From Pelomonas sp039929605 (GTDB taxonomy: Bacteria > Pseudomonadota > Gammaproteobacteria > Burkholderiales > Burkholderiaceae_C), in assembly GCF_039929605.1 (NCBI RefSeq), contig NZ_JBDSQX010000186.1:1-25431 (forward strand): DNA of 25,431 bases, in the 5' to 3' direction. The notes under the pieces were generated by a model. That model searched no databases. It worked only from the letters and a program-made list of their open reading frames with translations, and was not told the DNA's origin. How positions within the stretch are numbered: position 1 is the stretch's first letter; each line of letters begins with the position of its first letter. The translations under genes and the position numbers were made by a program. Positions 14,112-23,028 of this stretch are shown here, piece after piece.

Positions 14112-15301
14112 ACGAGACCCAGGTCGCGCGCGCTGGCCCCGGGGAAGACGGTGGCCAGTTGCGCGTCGTTCAAGTCATACATGCGCTTGAACAGGCCGCT
14201 GAACAGCGCGCGGTATTCGTTGAGTACCGGGTAGTCGCGGTTCTGAAACAAGGTGGATGCCTTGACCGCGACTTGCTCGCCCGCAATGCGCCCACCCTTC
14301 ACGCCGCCGCCCAGCACCCAGTAGGCGCTGCCGTGACCGTGGTCGGTGCCGCGGTTGCCGTTCTCGCGGAAGGTGCGGCCGAACTCGCTCACCACGACGA
14401 CCACGGTGTTGTTCCACTGCGGCCCCATCTCGTCGGCAAACAGCGCCAAGCCTTTGCCCAGCTCACCGAGCTTGGTGGCGAGCTGGCCCGTCGCGCCGCC
14501 TTCGCCGACGTGGGTGTCCCAGCCGCCCACGTCGATGAAGCCCAGCGTCACGCGCTCGCGCATCAGCCGGGCGATGCGCCGCGCCTCCAGCGCAAAGCCC
14601 TTGGCGGCGATGGCGCCACGGCTGGCGGCTTCCATCTCACCCGCCATCTCGCGTGACACCTCCTCGCGCACCTCAAAGCCGCCGCTGACTGTGCTGGCCA
14701 GCCGCGTGTTGGCGTACATGCCGGCAATCGTCTGCGCCTGCGCGGCGTTGATGGCCGGCTTGCCCAGGTCGCGCAGCGCCTGGTTGGCCACCGGCTGTTG
14801 GCCGCGCAGGATCAGCGGCACCTGGTCGGTGAAGGCCATCGCCTCCAGGCGCGAACGTTCCGGCACAGCGGCACCCAGCACGCCGGCCAGCCGGTTCATG
14901 AAGCCGCTGCGGAAGTCGCGGCTGCCCGAAGCCAGGTCATCGGCCTGGCCCAGTTCGATGTGGTCCTGCGTCTCGAAGTGGCTGCGCGAGGCGTCATTGG
15001 TGCCGGCAAAGGGCACGAAGGTGGCCTGGCCCTTGAGCCACAGTGGGTGGATGCTGTCGGCCACGGCCGGTGCCAGGCCCCAGTCGGCGTCCAGCGGCAG
15101 CGCGGCCGTCTTGGCGATGGCGATGTTGGGCCGGGCTTCGTAGTAGAAGCTCGACGACGTCGGCACCAGCAGGTTGGCCGCGTCGTAGGCGCCGCGCAGG
15201 AAGACGACGAGCAGGCGCGGTGTCTCGGGCGATGCCGCCCAAAGCTTTGTCGGCAGCGCAGCAGCGCTGAGGCCGAGTTGGAGCAGTAGACGGCGGTCCA
15301 T
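14108..15301 (-). CDS. DUF1501 family exported protein
   Basis: 397 aa. The N-terminus MDRRLLLQLGLSAAALPTKLW has a twin-arginine-like signal peptide, typical for DUF1501 proteins. The sulfatase/phosphatase-like fold is indicated by LLVVFLRGAYDAANLL, GWDTHVGEGG, VVVVVSEFGRTFRENGNRGT and DHGHGSAYWVLGGGV, all conserved in the family. TTGAGG precedes the ATG by about 6 bases. It is the downstream member of a DUF1800-DUF1501 pair, the usual order. The pair is widespread but has no established biochemical role; an export- or surface-related function is likely. A 244-base gap with a stem-loop element separates the two genes. Confidence 0.9.
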   Translation of the reverse strand: MDRRLLLQLGLSAAALPTKLWAASPETPRLLVVFLRGAYDAANLLVPTSSSFYYEARPNIAIAKTAALPLDADWGLAPAVADSIHPLWLKGQATFVPFAGTNDASRSHFETQDHIELGQADDLASGSRDFRSGFMNRLAGVLGAAVPERSRLEAMAFTDQVPLILRGQQPVANQALRDLGKPAINAAQAQTIAGMYANTRLASTVSGGFEVREEVSREMAGEMEAASRGAIAAKGFALEARRIARLMRERVTLGFIDVGGWDTHVGEGGATGQLATKLGELGKGLALFADEMGPQWNNTVVVVVSEFGRTFRENGNRGTDHGHGSAYWVLGGGVKGGRIAGEQVAVKASTLFQNRDYPVLNEYRALFSGLFKRMYDLNDAQLATVFPGASARDLGLV

Positions 15302-15329
15302 GGCAGCCTCAAGTCCGGCAGTGGAGCGT

Positions 15330-15442
15330 GCCCGAGCGGGCCGCCCTCGGGTGGTCTGGCAAGGCGCGAAGCGGAGCGATGGCGGGTCCCATCGCGAGCA
15401 TTCGCAACGCCGCCAGAGCGCCTGAGGGCGGGCCGAGCGGGC
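15330..15442. repeat. Imperfect long stem-loop between DUF1800 and DUF1501 genes
   Basis: The left arm from 15330 (TGCCCGAGCGGGCCGCCCTC) and the right arm ending at 15442 (GAGGGCGGGCCGAGCGGGCA) are about 80-85% complementary over 30-35 bases, including GGTCTGGC against GCCAGAGC. Inside is a separate perfect hairpin, GCGATGG-CGGGTC-CCATCGC (15377-15396 region). The element fills most of the 244-base intergenic space. It is not the same family as elements A-D. It has no T-tract and no coding potential. Confidence 0.55.
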
Positions 15443-15545
15443 ATGCAGCGTTCTGGCCTGAATAAAGCAGGTGGTCGTGGGTCTCAATGGATGCAGGCAT
15501 GACTGTTTCCAGCGGTGGTGAGCGGTCGACTGTCGGGCTTGAGGC

Positions 15546-17063
15546 CTACCTGTACATGAAGTCGGGGGAGGCCAGCAGGTAGGTGTTCCATTCCTGCGGC
15601 GACGTGGCGGCGCCGAGCGCCTGCTGCGTGGCGGCGGCCAGGCGCGGCGCGATGCCCTCGTAGTAGAGCGGGTGGGCGATCTGCGGGAAGGCCGGCCGGT
15701 CCTTGGCCTCGCCTTCGACCTTGAACAGCCCTGCGCTGCCGCTGCCGATGGCGCGGGCGATCTCGAAGCGCGTCGTCATCTGGCCCGGGCCCGCCCAAGC
15801 GCTCTCGTCGAGCGGATAGCCGTCGGGCGTCTGGCGGTTGTAGGGCGCCTGGCCCAGGCGGTAGAGCCAGCCGATCATGGGGCCGGTGTTCAGCACCACC
15901 TTGTCGGCATAGGCCAGGCGCACGGCGGAGACGACGTAGTGCGTCGGGTCCTTGAACTTGCGGGCCAGCGACGCCTCGAACTCCGGCGAGCCGACCATCG
16001 CGCGCAGCACCTCGTCGATGCGGCCGCCGCTCTGCTGCCAGCGCTCGGCCATGCGTTCCACGAGGGCCGGCGGCGGCTCGTCGGCGACGAAATACTGGGC
16101 CAGCTTGCGGCTCACGTTGCGCGCCGTGCTGGGGTGTTTGGCCAGCAGGTCCAGCACCTGGTCCAGCTCGGCATAACCCTCACCCTTGACGGTGATGCCC
16201 AGCAGGCTCTTCTCACCAAAGTCATGCCGCGCGGGGTTGAACTCCATCAGCCCGTCGCGTCGGTATTGGGCTTCCTGCGCGGGTTTGAGCTTGGGATTGT
16301 TGTCGGTGAGGTTGACGCCGAGGCCCGTCAGCACGCGGGCCAGTTCCTGCACGTCGCGCTGGCTGTAGCCGCCGCCCACGCCCAGCGTGTGCAGCTCCAG
16401 CAGCTCGCGGGCGTAGTTCTCGTTGATGCGGTTGGCGGCGTTCTGCTCGTTGTCGAGGTAGCGCAGCATGGCCGGGTGGTGGGCCGTGTAGCCGAGCAGC
16501 TCGCGGAACGTGCCGAGCGAGCGCTCGCGCAGGCCCTGCTCGTAGTCGCCCACCATCGCACGCAGGTTGCTCTTGTACTGATGCACGTTGAAGTGGTTGA
16601 ACCAGAACCACGTCAACTGCTCCTGCACCTGGTTGGGCGAGTAGAGCGCGTTCAGCAACTGCCGGGCCGAGGCCTCGCGGGCGAGCTTGGTCAGGGCCTG
16701 CTGGTAGTTCTTCTGCGCCTCGGCCTTGGCGGTGTCGTCGGTCAGCGCATCGGCCGCCTTGCGCTGGGCTTCCATGCGCTGCACCAGCGGCAGCAGCGGC
16801 TCATTGATGGGCAGGGTCTGGATCTGCGCCTGGGCGGCCTCAGGCAACGCCGCTGGTGTGCGCGGCTGGAGCTGGGCGTCCAGCCAGGCGGCGCGGCCTT
16901 GGCGGCGCACAGCGGCCAGGTCGGCGCTGCTGGCGCCCCAAGTGAGACGGTCCAGCCAGAGCGTGTCCTGGGCTGGACCGTGTGCGGAGGAGGCTGTTGG
17001 CGGCGCGGTGGCGCAGCCGATCAGGCTGAGGAGTAGGGCGGTGCTGAGCGCGAGGTTTCTCAT
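15546..17063 (-). CDS. DUF1800 family lipoprotein
   Basis: 505 aa. A lipoprotein signal peptide is present: MRNLALSTALLLSLIGCATA, with a lipobox-like LIGC and the lipidated cysteine at position 17. Family landmarks include RLTWGASSADLAAVRRQGRA, TWFWFNHFNVHQ, LLGYTAHHPAMLRYLDNEQN, NENYARELLELHTLGVGGGY and DVQELARVLTGLGV. DUF1800 proteins occur together with DUF1501 proteins in many proteobacteria and have no known reaction. The N-terminal helix region (about 95-125) is rich in Lys, Ala and Gln. No strong Shine-Dalgarno is seen at this ATG. Structured element B lies in the 224 bases upstream, between this gene and sbp. Confidence 0.9.
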   Translation of the reverse strand: MRNLALSTALLLSLIGCATAPPTASSAHGPAQDTLWLDRLTWGASSADLAAVRRQGRAAWLDAQLQPRTPAALPEAAQAQIQTLPINEPLLPLVQRMEAQRKAADALTDDTAKAEAQKNYQQALTKLAREASARQLLNALYSPNQVQEQLTWFWFNHFNVHQYKSNLRAMVGDYEQGLRERSLGTFRELLGYTAHHPAMLRYLDNEQNAANRINENYARELLELHTLGVGGGYSQRDVQELARVLTGLGVNLTDNNPKLKPAQEAQYRRDGLMEFNPARHDFGEKSLLGITVKGEGYAELDQVLDLLAKHPSTARNVSRKLAQYFVADEPPPALVERMAERWQQSGGRIDEVLRAMVGSPEFEASLARKFKDPTHYVVSAVRLAYADKVVLNTGPMIGWLYRLGQAPYNRQTPDGYPLDESAWAGPGQMTTRFEIARAIGSGSAGLFKVEGEAKDRPAFPQIAHPLYYEGIAPRLAAATQQALGAATSPQEWNTYLLASPDFMYR

Positions 17064-17149
17064 GGCGCCCCATGATGGGCCCGCCTGAGGTGCACTGTCG
17101 AGGCGCGCAACAAGACTTCACATCCTGGCGCGGCAGTCGTGCCTTCCTC

Positions 17150-17285
17150 GGGCCGAGCGCCGGGCCGCTCCCAAGCCGGCCCGTCTGGCGATGTGCTTGC
17201 GGCTCAATGCCGCAAGCATCGCCGCCCCCTCGGGGGGCCGACCAGGCGAGCCCGCGTTCAGCGCGGCACGACTGGGCGAGGGGCT
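17150..17285 (+). repeat. Structured intergenic element, copy B
   Basis: This lies directly 3' of the sulfate-binding-protein stop (17288) and upstream of the DUF1800 gene. On the plus strand: stem GGGCCG/CGGCCC (17161-17182 region), the 37-nt hairpin with loop TCAAT (17187-17223), and a C/G-rich hairpin CCCCCTC/GGGGGG. A further stretch has diverged from copies A and C. The core hairpin is identical to copy A read in reverse. The copy is flanked by a 10-base inverted repeat, CAGTCGTGCC (17134-17143) and GGCACGACTG (about 17265-17274). Confidence 0.8.
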
Positions 17286-17287
17286 CA

Positions 17288-18271
17288 CTACTTTGTGTAA
17301 ATCTTGTCGAACGTGCCCCCATCGTCGAAGTGCGCCTTCTGCACCTTGCGCCAATCGCCGAACAGCTCCTCGAGGGTGAACAGCTTGACCGGGCCGAACT
17401 GCTTGGCGTACTTGGCGGCGACCTTGGCGTCACGCGGGCGGTAGTAGTTCTGCGCCGCGATCTCCTGGCCTTCCGGGCTGTACAGGTAGTTCAGGTAGGC
17501 CTCGGCCTGCTTGCGCGTGCCGCGCTTGTCGACCACTTTGTCGACGATGGCGACGGGCGGCTCGGCCAGGATGGAGAGGCTGGGCGTGACGATCTCGAAC
17601 TTGTCCGGACCGAGTTCCTTGACGGCCAGGTAGGCCTCGTTTTCCCAGGCGATCAGCACGTCGCCGATGCCGCGTTCAACGAAGGTCGTCGTCGAGCCGC
17701 GGGCGCCGGAGTCCAGCACCTTGGTGTTGGCGTAGATCTTCTTGACGAACTCCTGCGCTGCGGCCGGCGTGCCGCCGTTCTTCAGCGAGTAGCCCCAGGC
17801 GGCCAGGTAATTCCAGCGCGCACCGCCGCTGGTCTTGGGGTTGGGCGTGATGACCTCGACACCGCTCCGCACCAGGTCCGGCCAGTCCTTGATGGCCTTG
17901 GGGTTGCCCTTGCGCACCAGGAACACGATGGTCGACGTGTAGGGCGTGGAGTTCTGCGGCAGCTTCTTCTGCCAGTCCAGCGCCAGCAGCTTGTTGTCGG
18001 CCAGCGCGTCGATGTCGTAGGCGAGGGCCAGCGTGACGACGTCGGCTTCCAGGCCGTCGATGACCGAGCGGGCCTGCTTGCCAGAACCGCCGTGCGAGGC
18101 CTTGAGGCTGACGGTCTCGCCCGTCTTGGCCTTCCATTGCGCCGTGAAGGCCTTGTTGAAGTCCTGGTAGAGCTCGCGCGTCGGGTCGTAGGACACGTTC
18201 AGCAGCGTGGTCTGGGCGAGGGCGCCGGTGGCGGCGAGGGCAAAGCTGAGGGCGGTGAGAAGGCGGCGCAT
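17288..18271 (-). CDS. sbp: Periplasmic sulfate/thiosulfate-binding protein (first copy)
   Basis: 327 aa with a Sec signal peptide (MRRLLTALSFALAATGALAQ, cleaved after ALA). The mature part has the sulfate-binding signatures LLNVSYDPTRELYQDFNKAF, SHGGSGKQARSVIDGLEADV, VFLVRKGNPKAIKDWPDLV and FVERGIGDVLIAWENEA. It captures sulfate or thiosulfate for the CysTWA permease. It is not in the permease operon but lies 76 bases downstream of the CysB-like gene on the same strand, so it may be co-transcribed with it. A second, clearly related binding protein is encoded upstream of cysT. No clear Shine-Dalgarno is seen. Structured element B starts immediately after the stop codon. Confidence 0.93.
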   Translation of the reverse strand: MRRLLTALSFALAATGALAQTTLLNVSYDPTRELYQDFNKAFTAQWKAKTGETVSLKASHGGSGKQARSVIDGLEADVVTLALAYDIDALADNKLLALDWQKKLPQNSTPYTSTIVFLVRKGNPKAIKDWPDLVRSGVEVITPNPKTSGGARWNYLAAWGYSLKNGGTPAAAQEFVKKIYANTKVLDSGARGSTTTFVERGIGDVLIAWENEAYLAVKELGPDKFEIVTPSLSILAEPPVAIVDKVVDKRGTRKQAEAYLNYLYSPEGQEIAAQNYYRPRDAKVAAKYAKQFGPVKLFTLEELFGDWRKVQKAHFDDGGTFDKIYTK

Positions 18272-18347
18272 GGTTTTCGAGTTAGGGGTGGAGCGGCTCA
18301 CTCTAGGGACGCGGGCTGCGGCAATCAAAGAAGAAGTTCGCGCAAGC

Positions 18348-19307
18348 TCATGCGGCTTTCGACCATGCCAGCACGGGCTCTGCAGCCGGCGCCTCGTGGC
18401 GCGCGGCATCCACCACCTCGCGCCGCAGCGGCGAGGCGAAGGTCTGGATGAACTCGTAGACGTAGTCGCGCAGATAGGCGCTGCGGCGCACGGCCAGGCG
18501 GGTCATGTTGTCCTCGAACAGATGGCGAGCGTCGATGGCGCGCAGGTGCAGGTCGCGCTCCTCGTCGAAGGCGATGGCCGCGACGATGCCCACGCCCAGG
18601 CCGAGCTCCACATAGGTCTTGATGACGTCCGCGTCCATCGCGCTTAGCACGATATGGGGCGTGAGTTGGGCGGCGGCGAAGGCGTCGTCGATGTGTGAGC
18701 GGCCGGTGTAGCCCTGCTCGTAGGTGACGATGGGGAACTGCGCCAGGCGGGCCAGCGTCAGCGGGCCTTCCAGCAACGGATGGCCGGGCGGCACCACGAC
18801 CGAGTGCGTCCAGCGATAGCAGGGCAGGGCCACCAGTTCAGGGTACTGGGTCAGCGCCTCGGTGGCGATGCCCACGTCGGCCTCGCCGTCGAGCAACAGC
18901 CGTGCGATCTGCTGCGGCGAGCCCTGCTGCAGGTGCAGGCTCACGTCGGGGTGATGGGCGCGGAAGTCCCGCACGGCGGGCGGCAAGGCGTAGCGGGCCT
19001 GGCTGTGCGTGGCGGCGATGCGCAAGCGGCCACTGCCGGCCTGGGCGAAATCGCCGGCAGCGCGCTTGAGGTTCTCGGCCTCCTGCAGCAGGCGCTCGAT
19101 GACGGGCATCACCTGCTCGCCCGGCTCGGTCAGCCCGGTCAGGCGCTTGCCGACACGCACGAAGAGCTCGATGCCGAGTTCGTCTTCCAGTTCGCGGATC
19201 TGGCGGCTGACGCCGGGCTGGGATGTGTGCAGGGCCTGAGCGACTTCGGTCAGGTTGAAGCCGCGGCGCTGGGCCTCACGGACGGAACGGAGTTGCTGGA
19301 AGTTCAT
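18348..19307 (-). CDS. cysB: CysB-like LysR regulator of sulfur assimilation
   Basis: 319 aa, near the 324 aa of enteric CysB. The HTH region (MNFQQLRSVREAQRR, TEVAQALHTSQPGVSRQIRE, LEDELGIELFVRVGKRLTGL) shares the TSQPG...LEDELGI pattern of CysB and Cbl. The effector domain includes THSQARYALPPAV and VTYEQGYTGRSHIDDAF, close to the inducer-binding sequences of CysB. It activates sulfate uptake and reduction genes when O- or N-acetylserine accumulates. The neighbouring sulfate-binding-protein gene and nearby sulfate permease genes support this. Separating CysB from a Cbl-type paralogue would need comparison with the rest of the genome. It is divergent from a dienelactone hydrolase family gene. 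Confidence 0.9.
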   Translation of the reverse strand: MNFQQLRSVREAQRRGFNLTEVAQALHTSQPGVSRQIRELEDELGIELFVRVGKRLTGLTEPGEQVMPVIERLLQEAENLKRAAGDFAQAGSGRLRIAATHSQARYALPPAVRDFRAHHPDVSLHLQQGSPQQIARLLLDGEADVGIATEALTQYPELVALPCYRWTHSVVVPPGHPLLEGPLTLARLAQFPIVTYEQGYTGRSHIDDAFAAAQLTPHIVLSAMDADVIKTYVELGLGVGIVAAIAFDEERDLHLRAIDARHLFEDNMTRLAVRRSAYLRDYVYEFIQTFASPLRREVVDAARHEAPAAEPVLAWSKAA

Positions 19308-19348
19308 GCGGCGCGATTCTGCAAACCGCGAGCACTTCTGTCGTCGAA

Positions 19349-19375
19349 CGATTCGCCATATCGTTATGCGATTCG
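19349..19375. promoter_or_regulatory. Candidate regulator site between cysB and the divergent hydrolase gene
   Basis: The direct repeat CGATTCG occurs at 19349-19355 and 19369-19375, spaced 20 bases (two helical turns), around a short CATA-TCGT-TATG symmetry. It lies in the 127-base divergent gap. Placement next to a LysR-type gene suggests autoregulation, but the sequence is not a recognised CysB site. Confidence 0.35.
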
Positions 19376-19434
19376 TCGCAGTACCGGGCGCTTGAGCGAC
19401 GTCTACAGTCAGCACACCCTTCAGGAGCGCGTTC

Positions 19435-20313
19435 ATGCATAAGCAACCCATTCCCCAGCAGGCCTGGGCTTTGTTCGACCGCTACGTCCACGGCGACCTG
19501 AGCCGTCGCGGCTTTCTCGACCAGGCGGCCGTTTTTGCCGGCGGCCCGGCAGGTGCGGTCGCGCTGCTCACTGCGCTGAGCCCCAACTTCGCGGCGGCGC
19601 AGCAGGTCAAGCCCGACGACGTGCGGCTGGCAACGCGCCGTCACGCCTTCCCGTCACCCGACGGCAATGGCCAGGTGCAGGGCTATCTGGTCAAGCCGTT
19701 CAGTGCATCAGGCAAGCTGCCGGCCGTGCTGGTGGTTCACGAGAACCGCGGCCTGAACCCGCACATCGAGGACGTCGCCCGCCGCGTCGCGCTCGCCGGC
19801 TATGTGGCCTTTGCGCCCGATGCGCTGGCGCCGCTGGGCGGCTACCCCGGCGACGAGGACAAGGCCCGCGAGCTGTTCACCAAGCTCGACTCCGCCAAGG
19901 CCCGCGCCGACATCGTGGCCGGTGCGCGCGGGCTGCTCACGCTGCCGGATGCCAATGGCAAGGTCGGCGTGGTGGGCTTCTGCTGGGGCGGCACGCTGAC
20001 CAATTACGTCGCCACCCAGGTGCCCGAAGTGGCCGCGGCCGTGCCCTTCTACGGCGGCGCGCCAGCGCTGGAAGACGTGCCGCGCATCAAGGCGCGGCTG
20101 CTGTTGCATTACGCGGGCAACGACGAACGCGTCAATGCGAGTTGGCCGGCTTACGAGGCGGCTTTGAAGGCGGCCGGGGTGCGCTACGAGCAGCACACCT
20201 ACGCCGGTACTCAGCACGGCTTCAACAACGACACGACGCCGCGCTATGACGCGGCGGCGGCGCAGTTGGCGTGGGAGCGGACGTTGGCGGTGTTCAAGGC
20301 GGCGCTGGGCTAG
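19435..20313 (+). CDS. Tat-exported dienelactone hydrolase family protein
   Basis: 292 aa. A twin-arginine signal LSRRGFLDQAAVFAGG (R24, R25) precedes a hydrophobic stretch ending AAAQQ, so the enzyme is probably periplasmic. The alpha/beta-hydrolase core has the dienelactone hydrolase triad: C183 (VVGFCWGGTL), D230 (HYAGNDERV) and H261 (GTQHGFNND). E103 in VHENRGL, the residue that tunes the nucleophile in this family, is also present. The natural substrate is uncertain, since many members act on esters or lactones other than dienelactone. AGGAG lies 7 bases upstream of the ATG. It is divergent from cysB. A regulatory link to sulfur metabolism is possible but not shown. A long inverted repeat follows the stop. 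Confidence 0.88.
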   Translation: MHKQPIPQQAWALFDRYVHGDLSRRGFLDQAAVFAGGPAGAVALLTALSPNFAAAQQVKPDDVRLATRRHAFPSPDGNGQVQGYLVKPFSASGKLPAVLVVHENRGLNPHIEDVARRVALAGYVAFAPDALAPLGGYPGDEDKARELFTKLDSAKARADIVAGARGLLTLPDANGKVGVVGFCWGGTLTNYVATQVPEVAAAVPFYGGAPALEDVPRIKARLLLHYAGNDERVNASWPAYEAALKAAGVRYEQHTYAGTQHGFNNDTTPRYDAAAAQLAWERTLAVFKAALG

Positions 20314-20365
20314 GGTGAGAAGCTCGCTTGGTTGCTTTTGCACAGCGCGCGTCTGCTCGATGCAT

Positions 20366-20869
20366 TGCCGGGAGTCCCGCCCGGCGGCGGGGTAACTTTC
20401 TTCTGCGGAGCCAGAAGACAGTCACCAAAGAAGAGGCTCTGAACCGCACACGAGTGCGATGACGCCAGGAGCGGCGCGCGAAAACGCCCGGTGGCATTTC
20501 GCCCAGACGCGACCCGCTGCGCTCTCGCTGCTGTCCCTGTGAAGAGCGCCATCCATCGCCCCTTCATGCCGCTTAACGCCGGCTGCACGCCGGGCTCACC
20601 AGGAATGCAAATGCCGCGTCGCCCGAGCGACGCTGTCTTGGGTGTTTTCTCGTGAGCACGGCGTGCAGCCGCGCGTTAAGCGGGCCGCTGCTCCGATGAA
20701 TGGGGTTGGTGAAAAGGACAGCAGCGAGAGCACAGCGGGTCGCTTCGGGGCACGGCCCACTGCCAAGCTCGTTAGGCCGCTGAAGTGCGGATTCAGCGCC
20801 TCTCTTTTGGTGACTTTGCTCTGGCGCCGCAGAGAAAAGTTACCCGCCCGCCGGGGCGGACTCCCGGCA
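20366..20869. repeat. Long imperfect inverted repeat filling a 603-base intergenic gap
   Basis: Between the convergent hydrolase and cysA genes (20314-20916) there is no credible gene. Two blocks pair in nested fashion. Outer: 20366-20448 with 20786-20869, about 80% complementary, beginning TGCCGGGAGTCC and including GTCACCAAA / TTTGGTGAC. Inner: 20509-20592 with 20659-20743, including CTCTCGCTGCTGTCC and GGCTGCACGCCG. The middle of each arm does not pair. A perfect hairpin GCGTCGC-CCGA-GCGACGC (20616-20633) occupies the central loop, followed by TGTCTTGGGTGTTTT. The outer block resembles a repeat often seen in betaproteobacterial intergenic regions (general recollection). It may work as a bidirectional terminator. 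Confidence 0.75.
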
Positions 20870-20916
20870 ACACGGCAGCGATTTCAAGACGCTCTACCAA
20901 AGAGCATCCTGAATCC

Positions 20917-21974
<1,058 letters not shown>

Positions 21975-21975
<1 letters not shown>

Positions 21976-22874
21976 CACGCTTCCTTGTTCGACTGGCTCT
22001 CGCGCCACTCGATGAATTGCTTGATCACCAGCGTCACCAGCGCGAGCAGCGCCAGCAGCGAGGCCACGGCAAAAGCGGCGGCGAACTGGTATTCGTTGTA
22101 GAGGATCTCGACGTGCAGCGGCAGCGTGTTCGTCATGCCGCGGATGTGGCCGGAGACGACCGACACCGCGCCGAACTCGCCCATGGCGCGTGCGTTGCAG
22201 AGGATGACGCCGTACAGCAGGCCCCACTTGATGTTGGGCAGCGTGACGCGGCGAAAGGTCTGCCAGCCACTGGCGCCGAGCACCGTGGCGGCTTCCTCCT
22301 CGTCCCGCCCTTGCGCCTGCATCAGCGGGATCAACTCCCGCGCGACGAAGGGGAAGGTCACGAACACGGTGGCCAGCACGATGCCTGGCACGGCGAAGAT
22401 GATCTTCACGTCGTGCGCCTGCAGCCACGGGCCGAACCAGCCTTGAGCGCCGAAGATCAGCACGTACATCAGGCCAGCCACAACGGGCGAGACCGAGAAG
22501 GGCAGGTCGATGAACGTGATCAGCAGCTGCTTGCCGCGGAACTCGTGCTTGGCGATCAGCCAGGACGCCGCCAGGCCGAACACCAGATTCAACGGCACCG
22601 CGATGGCCGCCGCGATCAGCGTGAGCTTGATGGCCGACAAGGTCTCCGCGTCGGCCAGCGACGAGAAATAGGCCTCCCAGCCCTTGCGCAGCGCCTCGGT
22701 GAACACGGCCACCAAGGGCAGCAGCAGGAAGACGGCAAAGAAGGTCAGGCCCAGGGCCAGCAACACGCGCCGCACCGCCGGCGATTCACGCGTGGCGGGG
22801 TTGTCCTGGTACTTGGCGAGGGCGCGGACCTTGGCCGGCGCGATGTGGAGAGCGGTGCTCATGCGCCTGTCCAT
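21975..22874 (-). CDS. cysW: Sulfate ABC transporter permease CysW
   Basis: 299 aa with six predicted membrane segments. Permease landmarks: VRRVLLALGLTFFAVFLLLP, LIAAAIAVPLNLVFGLAASW, FIDLPFSVSPVVAGLMYVLI and the EAA-loop region EEEAATVLGASGWQTFRRVT that docks on CysA. The alternative start at 22862 (MSTALHIAP) is also plausible, since ACAGG lies just upstream; 22874 is used because the frame continues. It pairs with CysT to form the sulfate channel. Structured element C separates it from cysT. Confidence 0.95.
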
Positions 22875-22910
22875 CCCCGGCTTGCAATGAGGGCGACGCT
22901 TGGGGTTTGG

Positions 22911-23027
22911 GGGCCGAGCGCCGGGCCGCTCCCAAGCCGGCCCATCCGGCGATGTGCTGGGTGGTCAATCCGGCCAGCATCGCCGTCCCCGTGGGGGACC
23001 GGCCAAGGTACTCCTTGGACGAGGGGC
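22911..23027 (+). repeat. Structured intergenic element, copy C
   Basis: This fills the gap between cysT (stop at 23029) and cysW (start 22874), starting directly at the cysT stop. Plus strand: stem GGGCCG/CGGCCC with loop CTCCCAAGC, then the 37-nt hairpin (22948-22984) with left arm GCTGGGTGG, loop TCAAT and right arm CCGGCCAGC. GTCCCC/GGGGAC and CCAAGG/CCTTGG hairpins follow. The hairpin stem differs from copies A/B at several positions, but pairing is kept at eight of nine. Confidence 0.8.
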
Positions 23028-23028
23028 A

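Noticed and set aside
17072..18451. 459-codon plus-strand reading frame opposite sbp
   Set aside because: It is the antisense shadow of a clear sulfate-binding protein gene and runs through repeat element B.
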